Shown here piece after piece: positions 8,073-16,945 of a stretch of DNA of 64,000 nt; the first letter of the stretch is position 1; the number at the start of each line of letters is the position of its first letter. The notes below the pieces were generated by a model. The model saw nothing but the letters and a program-made list of their open reading frames with translations, did no database searches and was not told the DNA's origin. The position numbers and the translations under genes were made by a program. Source of the stretch: Sphingomonas sp. 35-24ZXX (GTDB lineage Bacteria; Pseudomonadota; Alphaproteobacteria; Sphingomonadales; Sphingomonadaceae); NCBI RefSeq assembly GCF_000786215.1, contig NZ_JROG01000008.1, positions 186,001-250,000 of the forward strand. The letters are read 5' to 3'.

Positions 8073-9133
8073 GCCTTGTCGCCCGCCTGCAGCGCGGCGA
8101 CGATCTTTTTCACATCCTGCGACCGGCCCTTGGGCAGGATCATCACATGGCTGCCATTGGCGACGATGATGAGGTCCTCGATGCCCGATGCGGTGACCGT
8201 GATGCCGTCGGCATGGACATGGGTATTGCGGCTGTCGAGCAGCACGATATGGCCCGACTGCGTGTTGCCATCGCCATCGCGCGTGCCGATCTCGGCCAGC
8301 GCATCCCAGCTGCCGACATCGGACCAGCCGCACGCGACCGGGACGATCGCCACCTGCCGTGCGCGTTCCATCACCGCATAGTCGATCGAATCGGACGGGC
8401 AGGCGGCAAACTGGTCGGCATCCGGGCGGATATAGCGGGCGGAAAGATCGACGCTCTCGAGCGATGCGCGCGCGGCGCGGTCCATCTCGGGCGCATGCGC
8501 TGCCAGTTCGGCCAGATAACGGTCGGCGCGCATCAGGAAGATGCCCGCGTTCCAAGCATGGCTGCCCTCGGCGAGCATCGCTTCGGCCTTGTCGCGCGGC
8601 GGCTTTTCGATGAACCGCTCGACCTTGCGCACCCCGGCGGCATCGCCCAGGTCGTCGCCCATGCGGATATAGCCGAAACCGGTTTCAGGGCCCGTCGGCG
8701 TGATGCCGAAGGTGACCAGCCATCCGGCCTCCGCCGCGGGCAATGCGGTATCGACCGCAGCGAGAAAAGCGGGCAGATCGCCGATGACATGGTCGCTCGG
8801 CATCACCAGCATAATGGCATCGCCGCCGCCCGCTGCCAGCGCCGCCAGCGCGATCGCAGGCGCGGTGTTGCGCGCGCTGGGTTCCAGGATGATGCGCGCA
8901 TCTTCGAACCCTGGCTGGGCCAGTTCCGCCTCCATCAGCGCGGCGTGCCGTTCTGCACCGATGATCAGCGCCGGCCCGAAGCGATCCGCATCGGCGGTGC
9001 GCGCCAGCGTATCGGCGAACATCGTCCTGGGTGAGGCCAGCGGCAGGAACTGCTTGGGGCTGGCATCGGTCGACAGCGGCCACAACCGGGTGCCCGATCC
9101 GCCCGAAAGGATGACAGGGGTAATATGTGTCAT
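8069..9133 (-). CDS. manC: Mannose-1-phosphate guanylyltransferase
   Basis: A 354-residue nucleotidyltransferase making GDP-mannose from mannose-1-phosphate and GTP. The N-terminal signature ILSGGSGTRLWPLSTDASPK matches the family loop. Further family motifs are MPSDH, FGYIRMGD, FIEKPPRDKA and WNAGIFLMRA. The protein is the short form, lacking the C-terminal isomerase half of bifunctional ManC/AlgA; a separate manA lies immediately upstream with an ATGA overlap. The pair thus converts fructose-6-phosphate toward GDP-mannose, with phosphomannomutase missing here. The start is MTHITPVIL; the in-frame extension to 9220 runs into manA. Confidence 0.93.
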   Translation of the reverse strand: MTHITPVILSGGSGTRLWPLSTDASPKQFLPLASPRTMFADTLARTADADRFGPALIIGAERHAALMEAELAQPGFEDARIILEPSARNTAPAIALAALAAGGGDAIMLVMPSDHVIGDLPAFLAAVDTALPAAEAGWLVTFGITPTGPETGFGYIRMGDDLGDAAGVRKVERFIEKPPRDKAEAMLAEGSHAWNAGIFLMRADRYLAELAAHAPEMDRAARASLESVDLSARYIRPDADQFAACPSDSIDYAVMERARQVAIVPVACGWSDVGSWDALAEIGTRDGDGNTQSGHIVLLDSRNTHVHADGITVTASGIEDLIIVANGSHVMILPKGRSQDVKKIVAALQAGDKA

Positions 9134-9969
9134 GCGGTTCCTGCGCTGCACGCCCGCGCGGCCAGCAGGCGCGCGCCGGGGCTTGTCTGAATCACGGTAT
9201 CGGGCGCCACCGCCAGGCATTCGCCGGCCTCGGCCGTGATCGTGCCGTCATCGCCTGCCACCTCGACCCTTCCGTCGATCGGAACGATCATCAACGGGCC
9301 GTGACCGGGCAGGTCGATCGCACCGCTGCCGGTCAGCACCAGATGGAAATGCGGGCCATCGGTCAGCATCTGGTCGACGGCGAAGTCCACCGTGCGATGC
9401 AGGCTGCCATCATAGGGCGCGGCTCTGGAGACCGCGACGCCCTCATCCAGATGCAGTTCTCGCGGGCGGCCGTAATCATAGAGCCGGTAGGTGATGTCCG
9501 CGTTCTGCTGCACCTCGATCAGGCTGACGCCCGCGCCGATGGCATGCACCGTGCCCGCCGGAATATAGTAGAAATCGCCGCGCTGGACCGGTTTCCAGTC
9601 CATCAGCGCCTCGATCTCGCCCGAAAGTGCCGCGCTGCGCAGTTCGTCCTCGTTCAGCGGGCCAAGCGTGCCGATCCCCAGCCGTGCGCCGGGTTCGGCA
9701 TCGAGCACCAGCCAGCATTCTTCCTTGCCGCTCGCACGGCCGCGGGTATGGGCCTGCGAATCGTCGGGATGCACCTGGATCGACAGCTTCTCGCTGGTGA
9801 AGATGTATTTGACCATCAGCGCAAGCTCGGGCCCGGTTTCGGCTTCGAACCAGATCTCGCCGATCCGGTCGCTGCCCGGGTTGGAAAATGGCGCAGGCAG
9901 CCGCTCGCGACCCCAGGGCTTGATGACCTGGCGCGTGGCAAGCTTGATGGTGGCGGTGGGACGCGTCAT
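9130..9969 (-). CDS. manA: Class I mannose-6-phosphate isomerase
   Basis: A 279-residue zinc cupin enzyme interconverting fructose-6-phosphate and mannose-6-phosphate. Motifs seen are KPWGRERL near the N-terminus, LSIQVHPDD (metal-binding His), GKEECWLVLDAEPGA, and YYIPAGTVHAIG with a second metal His. It is of the short type with a C-terminal cupin half. It is coupled to manC by a 4-nt overlap. A 291-base gap separates it from wecB upstream, so manA-manC may have their own promoter. The start is ATG 9969 (MTRPTATIK); the frame opens to 10047 without further family sequence. Confidence 0.92.
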   Translation of the reverse strand: MTRPTATIKLATRQVIKPWGRERLPAPFSNPGSDRIGEIWFEAETGPELALMVKYIFTSEKLSIQVHPDDSQAHTRGRASGKEECWLVLDAEPGARLGIGTLGPLNEDELRSAALSGEIEALMDWKPVQRGDFYYIPAGTVHAIGAGVSLIEVQQNADITYRLYDYGRPRELHLDEGVAVSRAAPYDGSLHRTVDFAVDQMLTDGPHFHLVLTGSGAIDLPGHGPLMIVPIDGRVEVAGDDGTITAEAGECLAVAPDTVIQTSPGARLLAARACSAGTA

Positions 9970-10260
9970 CCGGATACATCGCTCCGCTGCCGGGCCATCA
10001 TCGGCCGGGCGTTGGGAGGCGTGCCCTGGTGGACCGCCATGCCGCATGCAGCGGACCGTTGTGCAAATGCTGACATGACCTGGCTCAGCGTCCGATCATT
10101 CCGCCATCATGGCCGCGCACGTCCTGTTCGCAGAAGATGGTGGAGCAAATCGGATGGGTCATGGGCGAAAAGTCTTCCGGAACAAGACAGGCGATCGTGG
10201 TGAGATTACGTCTGAGGGCGCGAACCGTGCCATCCGCACTATCGGCAATGAAAAAGAAAC
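9970..10260. other. Intergenic region between wecB and manA
   Basis: This is the longest gap in the window (291 bases), between the stop of leftward wecB and the start of leftward manA. I find no convincing gene, RNA or hairpin in it. A short T-rich stretch on the minus strand directly after the wecB stop (near 10246-10260) has no clear stem. By position the region must hold the manA-manC leader and perhaps a promoter. Confidence 0.5.
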
Positions 10261-11409
10261 TCAATCGGCTTGCACGGATCCGGTCGTGGCAAACCAGCGG
10301 GCGATGGCATCGGCGATCCGGCCTGCGCTGTGGCCGTCGCCGAACGGGTTGTGCGCCTGCGCCATCGCGGCATAGGCAGACGCGTCATCGAGCAGGCGCG
10401 TAGCCTCGGTGACGATCGTTGCGCGGTCGGTGCCGACGAGCCTGGCCGTGCCTGCCGCGACGCCCTCGGGCCGCTCGGTGGTGTCGCGCATCACCAGCAC
10501 CGGCTTGCCGAGCGCCGGCGCCTCTTCCTGCACCCCGCCGCTGTCGGTCAGCATCAGCTCGGCAATCTGCAGCAGCCGGGTGAAGTTGAGATAGTCGAGC
10601 GGCTCGAGCAGCGCGACATTATCGAGCCCGCCCAGGATCGGCAGCATCGCGGCGCGCACCTGCGGGTTCAGATGCACCGGGAAGATGATCGCGACATCCT
10701 CGCGCCCGGCAAGGTCGCGGATGGCATGCGCGATGTCATCCATGCCGCTGCCGAAATTCTCGCGCCGGTGGGTGGTGACACCGATGATCCTTTTGCCGGC
10801 AAAGCGCGCCTCGACCGGCGCAACCACCGATGCACGCGCGGGGTCGTCCGCGAGCTGCGCGGTGACCCAGTGCAGCGCATCGATCACGGTGTTGCCAGTG
10901 ACCAGGATCTTGTCGTCGGCCACCGCCTCGCGGCGCAGCGCATTGGCGGCGGTTTCGGTGGGCGCAAAATGCAGATCGGCAAAACCGCCGATGATCTTGC
11001 GGTTCACCTCTTCGGGCCAGGGATGATAGATATTGCCACTGCGCAGTCCCGCTTCGACATGCGCCACCGGAATCTTGCGGTAATAGGCGGCGAGCGCGCC
11101 GCACATCGCGGTGGCGGTATCGCCCTGTACGATCACCATATCGGGATTTTCCGCGTCGAGCACGCCGCCGATCCCGGTCAGCAGCCGCGCGCTGATCTCG
11201 TCGAGGCTCTGGCCCGGCTGCATCAGCGCCAGATCATGATCGGGGACCAGCCCTGCAATCTCGAGCACCTGATCGAGCATTTCGCGGTGCTGCCCGGTGA
11301 CCAGCACGATCGGCTCGAGCCCTTCAGCCTCGTTCAGCGCGGCGATGACCGGGAACAGCTTGATCGCTTCGGGACGGGTGCCGAAGATCACCATGATGCG
11401 CCGTGCCAT
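10261..11409 (-). CDS. wecB: Non-hydrolysing UDP-N-acetylglucosamine 2-epimerase
   Basis: A 382-residue enzyme converting UDP-GlcNAc to UDP-ManNAc, a precursor of surface polysaccharides. Family motifs are VIFGTRPEAIKLFPV at the N-terminus, VTGQHREML, VQGDTATAM, HVEAGLRSG, TTHRRENFG, LTDSGGVQEEAPALGKPVLV and RDTTERPEG. The start is ATG 11409 (MARRIMVIF); an in-frame extension to 11454 overlaps ugd and is rejected. It lies 25 bases downstream of ugd on the same strand, forming a nucleotide-sugar unit. Confidence 0.93.
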   Translation of the reverse strand: MARRIMVIFGTRPEAIKLFPVIAALNEAEGLEPIVLVTGQHREMLDQVLEIAGLVPDHDLALMQPGQSLDEISARLLTGIGGVLDAENPDMVIVQGDTATAMCGALAAYYRKIPVAHVEAGLRSGNIYHPWPEEVNRKIIGGFADLHFAPTETAANALRREAVADDKILVTGNTVIDALHWVTAQLADDPARASVVAPVEARFAGKRIIGVTTHRRENFGSGMDDIAHAIRDLAGREDVAIIFPVHLNPQVRAAMLPILGGLDNVALLEPLDYLNFTRLLQIAELMLTDSGGVQEEAPALGKPVLVMRDTTERPEGVAAGTARLVGTDRATIVTEATRLLDDASAYAAMAQAHNPFGDGHSAGRIADAIARWFATTGSVQAD

Positions 11410-11434
11410 TGTCTGTTGCCCCCTGCTCAGCCGG

Positions 11435-12736
11435 TCAGCGGCCGACGCTGACATAATGGAAGCCCGCGGCCTTCATCTGCTCGGGCTTGTAGATGTTGCG
11501 CAGGTCGACCAGCGTGTTCCCGTTCATCGTCTTGAGCACGCGCGGCAGATCGAGCGCGCGGAACACGTCCCATTCGGTGACGATCACTGCGCCATCGGCA
11601 GCATCGAGCGCTTGATAGGTGCCCGATGCCATGGTCACGCCCGGCATCAGCGACGTTGCCGCCTCCATGCCTTCGGGATCATAAGCCACGACCTCGGCGC
11701 CCGCGTCGATCAGCCCCTGCGCGATCACGATTGCAGGCGCATCGCGCATGTCGTCGGTGTTCGGCTTGAAGGTCAGGCCCAGCATCGCGATGCGCTTGCC
11801 CTCGACATCGCCGCCCATCGCCGCGATCACCTTGCGCGCCATCGCGCGCTTGCGCAGGTCGTTGACCCGCACCACCGCCTCGACGATCTGCAGCGGCGCT
11901 TCATGGTCCTGCGCGGTCTTCATCAGCGCGAGCGTGTCCTTGGGGAAGCAGCTGCCGCCATAGCCCGGGCCGGCGTGGAGGAATTTCGACCCGATGCGGC
12001 CATCGAGGCCGATGCCGCGCGAGACGTCCTGGATGTTGGCGTCGACCTTCTCGCACAGATCGGCCATCTCGTTGATGAAGGTGATCTTGGTCGCAAGAAA
12101 GGCGTTTGCGGCGTATTTGATCACCTCGGACGTGCGCCGCGAGGTGAACAGGATCGGCGATTCGTTGAGGTACAAAGGCTGGTAGATCTCGCGCATATAG
12201 CCGCGCGCCCATTCGACCTCGGTGCCGACGACGATGCGGTCGGGGCGCTTGAAATCGCCGATCGCCGCGCCCTCGCGCAGGAACTCGGGATTGGAGACGA
12301 CCTCGAAATCGGCATCGGGCGCGGTCTGACGAATGATCTTCTCGACCTCGTCGCCGGTGCCCACCGGCACGGTCGACTTGGTGACGATGACGCAGCGCTT
12401 GGCAATCGATTCGCCGATCTCGCGCGCGGCGTCGCGCACATAGCTCAGGTCCGCAAAGCCATCGCCGCGCCGCGAGGGCGTGCCCACCGCGATGAAGATC
12501 GCATCGGCATCAGCCACGCTCGACGGCAGATCGGTGGAAAACGACAGGTGTCCGGCGCGCACATTCTTGGCGACCAGGGATTCCAGCCCGGGCTCGTAGA
12601 TCGGCATGATCCCGGCGAGCAGCGATTCGATCTTGGCCGGATCCTTGTCGACGCACACCACGTCATGACCGAAATCGGCAAAGCAGGCGCCCGATACCAG
12701 GCCGACATAGCCCGAACCAATCATCGCAATTTTCAT
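11435..12736 (-). CDS. ugd: UDP-glucose 6-dehydrogenase
   Basis: A 433-residue NAD-dependent enzyme oxidising UDP-glucose to UDP-glucuronate. The N-terminal Rossmann motif is IGSGYVGLVSGACFADFGHD. The catalytic cysteine lies in GYGGSCFPKDTLAL, and the C-terminal half shows MLGLTFKPNTDDMRDAP. The length is usual for the family. It is the first gene of the leftward ugd-wecB unit. Together with manA-manC the locus supplies sugar nucleotides for exopolysaccharide or glycosphingolipid head groups; no glycosyltransferase or export gene sits directly here. Confidence 0.94.
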   Translation of the reverse strand: MKIAMIGSGYVGLVSGACFADFGHDVVCVDKDPAKIESLLAGIMPIYEPGLESLVAKNVRAGHLSFSTDLPSSVADADAIFIAVGTPSRRGDGFADLSYVRDAAREIGESIAKRCVIVTKSTVPVGTGDEVEKIIRQTAPDADFEVVSNPEFLREGAAIGDFKRPDRIVVGTEVEWARGYMREIYQPLYLNESPILFTSRRTSEVIKYAANAFLATKITFINEMADLCEKVDANIQDVSRGIGLDGRIGSKFLHAGPGYGGSCFPKDTLALMKTAQDHEAPLQIVEAVVRVNDLRKRAMARKVIAAMGGDVEGKRIAMLGLTFKPNTDDMRDAPAIVIAQGLIDAGAEVVAYDPEGMEAATSLMPGVTMASGTYQALDAADGAVIVTEWDVFRALDLPRVLKTMNGNTLVDLRNIYKPEQMKAAGFHYVSVGR

Positions 12737-12878
12737 GTCAGGAGTGCTCCAGAACGTCTGTGCCCCGTCTAGTTGGCGCCAACAGGGGCGTCAAACATTC
12801 GTCAGGCGGGCCGTGGCGGGTGCTGATACGGCAGGAATGTTGCAATGATCTGAACGGAAGGCCGCATGCCGCTCAGGG

Positions 12879-14039
12879 TCACAGCGGCTTTTCGTAGATC
12901 AGATATTCGCGGTTCACCTTGCTGTTGATCGCATCGGCGATCGCGACCATGCCCTGGTTGTCGTCGAGCACCCAGCCCAGCTCGCCGCGCACCCCGCCAT
13001 AGCGGCCCACGACCTCGATCCGTACCGTCTCGATCATCATGAACGCCATCTGCGCGGCCAGGCGCGAATTCTGCAGCTCGGTACGCACGCCCATCAGCGG
13101 CACCCGCACGCTGGGCGAGCGGGTATGGCGCAGCCACCACAGCAGCTTGGCCCAGCCGAACGGCAGCAGCGATCCCTTGAGCGGGGCGATGACCGCGTTG
13201 ATATCGGGCAGCGTCATCAGGAACGCGACCGGACGTCCGTCATATTCGGCGATCATGATCAGGTCTTCGCGCACCAGCGGGCGCAACTTCTTGCCGATAT
13301 AGGCGATCTCCGCATCGGTGATCGGCACGAAGCCCCAGTTCTTGCCCCAGGCTTCGTTGAGAATCTCCAGGATGATCGCCGATTCCTCGTCGAAGCGGCT
13401 CTTGTCGACCTTGCGGATGCGGATGCGCTCGTTGCGGTGGCCGGTGGCGACAATCCGCTGGATCAGCGGGGAAAAGCCCTCGACGATCGGCAGTTCGTAG
13501 GTCAGCAGCTTCTTGGCGACCGTATAGCCCGCCGCCTCGATCCAGCCGCGATAGGCGCGGTTGTGGTGCCCCATCATCACCATCGGCGGCGAATCGAAAC
13601 CGGCCGTGAGCAGCCCGGGCTCGTCCCAGATCGACAGGCTGAGCGGACCCAGCGCGCGGGTCATGCCCTGATCGCGCAGCCACTGTTCGGCCGCGGCCAG
13701 CAGGGCGTGGGCGACCTGCGCGTCCGCTGCTTCGAACATGCCGAAATTGCCGGTGCCTGGGCCCATGCCCTGGCTGGCCGGCTGGGTCAGCGCGAGGTGA
13801 TCGATATGCGCCGAAATCCGCCCGACCACCTTGCCGCCGCGCCTGGCGATCATCGGCTGGACGGTGGCGTGGCCGTAGAAGGGGTTCTTGGCGGGGTTGA
13901 ACATCTCCCGCACTTCGGCGCGCAGCGGCGCGACCCAATTCGGGTCGTGCGCATTCAGCTCATAAGCAATTTCGATGAACGCCTTGAGCCCTGCCTTGTC
14001 GTGGACGGGCGTGACGCTTATCTGTTGCTGGTCCGCCAA
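12879..14039 (-). CDS. GNAT-like acyltransferase superfamily protein; possible bacterial ceramide synthase relative
   Basis: A 386-residue cytosolic protein. The N-terminal third (AYELNAHDPNWVAPLRAEVR, then ARRGGKVVGRISAHIDH) has the fold pattern of acyl-CoA N-acyltransferases. A second GNAT-like half carries RIRIRKVDKSRFDEE and AEYDGRPVAFLMTLPD. Automated annotation often leaves such proteins as hypothetical or N-acetyltransferase. From memory, the bacterial ceramide synthase of Caulobacter was also annotated as a GNAT-like acyltransferase; kinship is my inference. It faces a membrane desaturase across 147 bases. The start appears to be TTG 14039, supported by AAGGA seven bases upstream; no in-frame ATG lies near. 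Confidence 0.75.
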   Translation of the reverse strand: MADQQQISVTPVHDKAGLKAFIEIAYELNAHDPNWVAPLRAEVREMFNPAKNPFYGHATVQPMIARRGGKVVGRISAHIDHLALTQPASQGMGPGTGNFGMFEAADAQVAHALLAAAEQWLRDQGMTRALGPLSLSIWDEPGLLTAGFDSPPMVMMGHHNRAYRGWIEAAGYTVAKKLLTYELPIVEGFSPLIQRIVATGHRNERIRIRKVDKSRFDEESAIILEILNEAWGKNWGFVPITDAEIAYIGKKLRPLVREDLIMIAEYDGRPVAFLMTLPDINAVIAPLKGSLLPFGWAKLLWWLRHTRSPSVRVPLMGVRTELQNSRLAAQMAFMMIETVRIEVVGRYGGVRGELGWVLDDNQGMVAIADAINSKVNREYLIYEKPL

Positions 14040-14186
14040 AACTGTTTCCTTCGCCTGTCAGCCCGCTGTTGAACGGCGCGCCTTTTGTCGCTGCGACATG
14101 ATCTGTGTCAAGGAATTGCGGGCCAGATGTTGCCATGTTGCTGCCACGTTGCTCTGGCTTAAGCGTGACACCAGTATAGGATTTTT

Positions 14187-15296
14187 ATGGCTAGCACTTT
14201 CCCCCTCGCCGAACCCGACGGCACTGCTGCGCAGGGCACCGCCCATGCGCGCGTCGTCGGCCAGGTTCCCGATGACATGGCGATGATCCGCGCCGCAGCC
14301 TCGCTGACGCGCGATCTCAACGCGGCACGGCCGGGCATCTACTGGGCCGACATGCTGGCTTCGGTCGCGATCGGCTATGGCGCGCTGGCAGGGGCCATCC
14401 TCGCCGATGGCGTGGCTCTGGCCGTGCTGTGCGGGCTGGTCGCGGTGCTGGCACTATACCGTGCGGGTAGCTTCATCCACGAACTCACGCACCTGCGGCC
14501 CGATGCCGTCCCCGGGTTCAATGCCGGGTGGAACGCTCTGGTCGGTATTCCGCTGCTGATCCCCAGCTTCATGTACGAAGGGGTGCACAACCTGCACCAT
14601 CAGCGGATCCGCTATGGCACCGCCAAGGACCCCGAATATCTGCCGCTCGCGCTGATGAAGCCGTGGACCGTGCCGCTGTTCGTTGCGGTGGCCGCGCTCG
14701 GCCCTGTCGGTCTGATCATCCGCTACGGCGTGCTCTCGCCGCTGTCGGCGCTGATCCCGCCGCTGCGCCGGATCGTGGTCGAGCGCTATTCGGGGCTGGT
14801 GATCAACCCTGCCTTCCGCCGCGTGATGCCCGAAGGCGCGGCGCGCCGCCACTGGCTGGCGCTCGAAGTGCTGGCGAGCGCCTGGGCGATGAGCCTCATC
14901 GCCCTGGTCGCCGCCGGGACCATTCCGCTGCGTGCCTTCCTGATCGGCCTTGCTGTCGCATCGGGCACGATGGTGCTCAACCAGGTGCGCACGCTGGTCG
15001 CGCATCTGTGGGAGAATGAAGAAGAGGTGATGAGCGTCACCGCGCAGTATCTCGACAGCGTCAACGTGCCGCCGCCCGGGTTGCTGCCCGAACTGTGGGC
15101 GCCGGTGGGTCTGCGCTATCACGCGCTGCACCATCTGCTGCCCGGCGTGCCCTATCACGCGCTGCCCGAGGCGCATCGGCGACTGGCGCGCGAACTGACC
15201 GGCAGTTCGACCTATGCGCTGGCGAACTATCGCAGCCTGTCAGGCCTGATCGGTCGCCTCGTCCGCAGCACCTTCCGGACCAGCGCGACCCGCTAG
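14187..15296 (+). CDS. Membrane fatty-acid/lipid desaturase family protein
   Basis: A 369-residue integral membrane di-iron enzyme. Three histidine boxes are visible: HELTH (about residue 97), HNLHH (about 134) and HALHH near 313, with four or more hydrophobic segments between. The spacing fits the fatty-acid desaturase/hydroxylase superfamily, so it probably inserts a double bond or hydroxyl into a lipid acyl chain at the inner membrane. Its substrate is unknown. It is divergent from the GNAT-like gene. A TATAGG element about 8 bases before the ATG would imply a very short leader, unless the AGGAT there serves as ribosome site. Its 3' end overlaps convergent trhO by 57 nt. Confidence 0.85.
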   Translation: MASTFPLAEPDGTAAQGTAHARVVGQVPDDMAMIRAAASLTRDLNAARPGIYWADMLASVAIGYGALAGAILADGVALAVLCGLVAVLALYRAGSFIHELTHLRPDAVPGFNAGWNALVGIPLLIPSFMYEGVHNLHHQRIRYGTAKDPEYLPLALMKPWTVPLFVAVAALGPVGLIIRYGVLSPLSALIPPLRRIVVERYSGLVINPAFRRVMPEGAARRHWLALEVLASAWAMSLIALVAAGTIPLRAFLIGLAVASGTMVLNQVRTLVAHLWENEEEVMSVTAQYLDSVNVPPPGLLPELWAPVGLRYHALHHLLPGVPYHALPEAHRRLARELTGSSTYALANYRSLSGLIGRLVRSTFRTSATR

Positions 15297-16091
15297 GCCC
15301 CGCTTGCGGGGCTTGCGCTGGCGGTCGACCATTTCGGGCGCCACCGGATCGCCCAGCACAGCCAGGCCCTGACCCAGAGCGACACGTTCGTCGAACACGA
15401 AGCAGCCGCCGGAAAACAGCGAATCCTCCTGCGGCACGTCCTCGAGATATTTGAGGATGCCGCCCTTGAGGTGGTAGACCTTGTCGAAGCCCTGGGCGCG
15501 AACATAGGCGGTCGCCTTTTCGCAGCGGATTCCGCCGGTGCAGAACATTGCGATCTTCTTGCCCGAGGCGCGCAGCGCTTCGGCTTCGGCATCGAACCAG
15601 GCAGGAAATTCGCTGAACCGTTCGGTGCCGGGATCGACCGCGCCGGCAAAGCTGCCCTGCTCGACCTCGAAATGGTTGCGCGTATCGATCACCACCGTGT
15701 CCGGATCGCGGATCAGCGCGTTCCAGTCTGCCGGTGCGACATAGGCGCCCTGGCCGTGGACGGGATCGATGTCCGGCACGCCCATCGTCACGATCTCGCG
15801 CTTCAGCCGCACCTTCATCCGGCGGAAGGGCGCGGCGTGCGCGCCGGAATACTTGACCTCTATGTCAGCAAAGCCGGGCAAGCTGCGGATGTGGTCGGTC
15901 GCGGCGGCAACGCCGACGGCGGATCCGGCAATGGTGCCGTTGATGCCCTCGTGCGCGAGCAGCAGCGTGCCGCACAGGCCGTGTTGCGCACACAGCGCCT
16001 CGATCGGCGCGCGGACGGCGGCAGGGTCTTCGATCCGTGCAAAATGATAGAGCGCCGCCACGGTGATTGGATAGTCGGGAGATTGGGTCAT
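15240..16091 (-). CDS. trhO: tRNA uridine-34 hydroxylase (rhodanese-type)
   Basis: A 283-residue protein of the YceA/TrhO family, which uses oxygen to make 5-hydroxyuridine at tRNA position 34. Features are the N-terminal ALYHFARI segment, the LLAHEGINGTIAG motif, and a rhodanese domain with the active-site loop MFCTGGIRCEKATAY. KVYHLKGGILKYLED follows. The C-terminal tail is basic (RKPRKRGLAGRAG). The start is ATG 16091 (MTQSPDYPI); the frame continues to 16127 without conserved sequence. The last 57 nt overlap the convergent desaturase gene. Confidence 0.9.
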   Translation of the reverse strand: MTQSPDYPITVAALYHFARIEDPAAVRAPIEALCAQHGLCGTLLLAHEGINGTIAGSAVGVAAATDHIRSLPGFADIEVKYSGAHAAPFRRMKVRLKREIVTMGVPDIDPVHGQGAYVAPADWNALIRDPDTVVIDTRNHFEVEQGSFAGAVDPGTERFSEFPAWFDAEAEALRASGKKIAMFCTGGIRCEKATAYVRAQGFDKVYHLKGGILKYLEDVPQEDSLFSGGCFVFDERVALGQGLAVLGDPVAPEMVDRQRKPRKRGLAGRAGPEGAADEATDQA

Positions 16092-16171
16092 GCCCCGCCC
16101 ATAATCCACACCGCCGCCCGATGCCAATGCTCAGGCTTGCGCCGCTCGCCGGACTGCGGCATGGCGGGTCC

Positions 16172-16852
16172 ATGGTTCCCCTTTCGTTCGCCGGGCAGGA
16201 TTTCGTCATCGTCGATCGCGCGGCGCTTTACTGGCCGGGCGAAGGAGCGCTGTTCGTTGCCGACCTGCATTTCGAAAAGGCGAGCTGGTACGCGCGCCGC
16301 GGCCAGATGCTGCCGCCCTATGACAGCGCCGCCACGCTCGACCGGCTGGAGCGCGCGCTGGATGCGTCCGGCGCCACCAGCCTGTGGTGCCTCGGCGACA
16401 ATTTCCACGACAGCGACGGTGCTTCTCGCCTCGACCCGGCCCTCGCCGAGCGGCTCGAAGCGCTGTCGCGCCGCGTCGCGGTGCACTGGATCACCGGCAA
16501 CCATGACAGCGCGCTCGAGCGGGGCTTTGGCGGGCGGGTGGCAGAAGAGGCCGTGCTGGGTGGGGTGGCGCTGCGTCACCGGGCCGAATCGCACGCCAGC
16601 GTTCCTGAGCTTTCCGGGCATTTCCACCCGCGCCTCAGGGTGCGTTTGCGCGGGCGCAGCGTCTCGCGACCCTGTTTCGTGCGCTGCCAGGGTCGGCTGA
16701 TCCTGCCGGCCTTCGGATCGCTCACCGGCGGGCTGGATGCCGATGATTCGGCCATTCTGGGGGTGATGGGGCCTGCGCCGCAGGCGATTGTCGCTACGGA
16801 AAGCAAGGCGCTTGCCTTCGACTTGCAAAAAACCCCAGAATTGCGGGCCTGA
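16172..16852 (+). CDS. pdeM: Ligase-associated metallophosphoesterase PdeM
   Basis: A 226-residue calcineurin-like phosphoesterase. Metal-binding motifs appear in order: VADLHFEKASWYARRG, CLGDNFHD, ITGNHD and LSGHFHPRLR. ALYWPGEGALFVADLH near the start is typical of PdeM, predicted to act in DNA repair and usually found with a DNA ligase/helicase set; none of those is adjacent here. The start is uncertain. ATG 16172 (MVPLSFAGQDF) fits family length and has GGCGGG upstream; ATG 16121 is an in-frame alternative. It is separated from trhO by a short divergent region. Confidence 0.82.
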   Translation: MVPLSFAGQDFVIVDRAALYWPGEGALFVADLHFEKASWYARRGQMLPPYDSAATLDRLERALDASGATSLWCLGDNFHDSDGASRLDPALAERLEALSRRVAVHWITGNHDSALERGFGGRVAEEAVLGGVALRHRAESHASVPELSGHFHPRLRVRLRGRSVSRPCFVRCQGRLILPAFGSLTGGLDADDSAILGVMGPAPQAIVATESKALAFDLQKTPELRA

Positions 16853-16945
16853 CATCGACTAGATAACCGGTGTTGCGTTTTTGCGACAATCCCCTGCATT
16901 TTTGTGGGGACCCCGCGCAAACGCTGGAAACCTGGCAAGTTTGGT

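Noticed and set aside
8533-9083. Extra frames across the manC region that look protein-like
   Set aside because: They are other-frame readings of manC. The sugar-nucleotide motifs lie only in the chosen frame.
14166-14183. A shared 10-mer ACCAGTATAG upstream of the desaturase and of the Crp gene at 41902
   Set aside because: Ten-base matches between two AT-rich leaders are expected by chance at this scale, and it contains only a -10-like TATAG; no dyad is shared.
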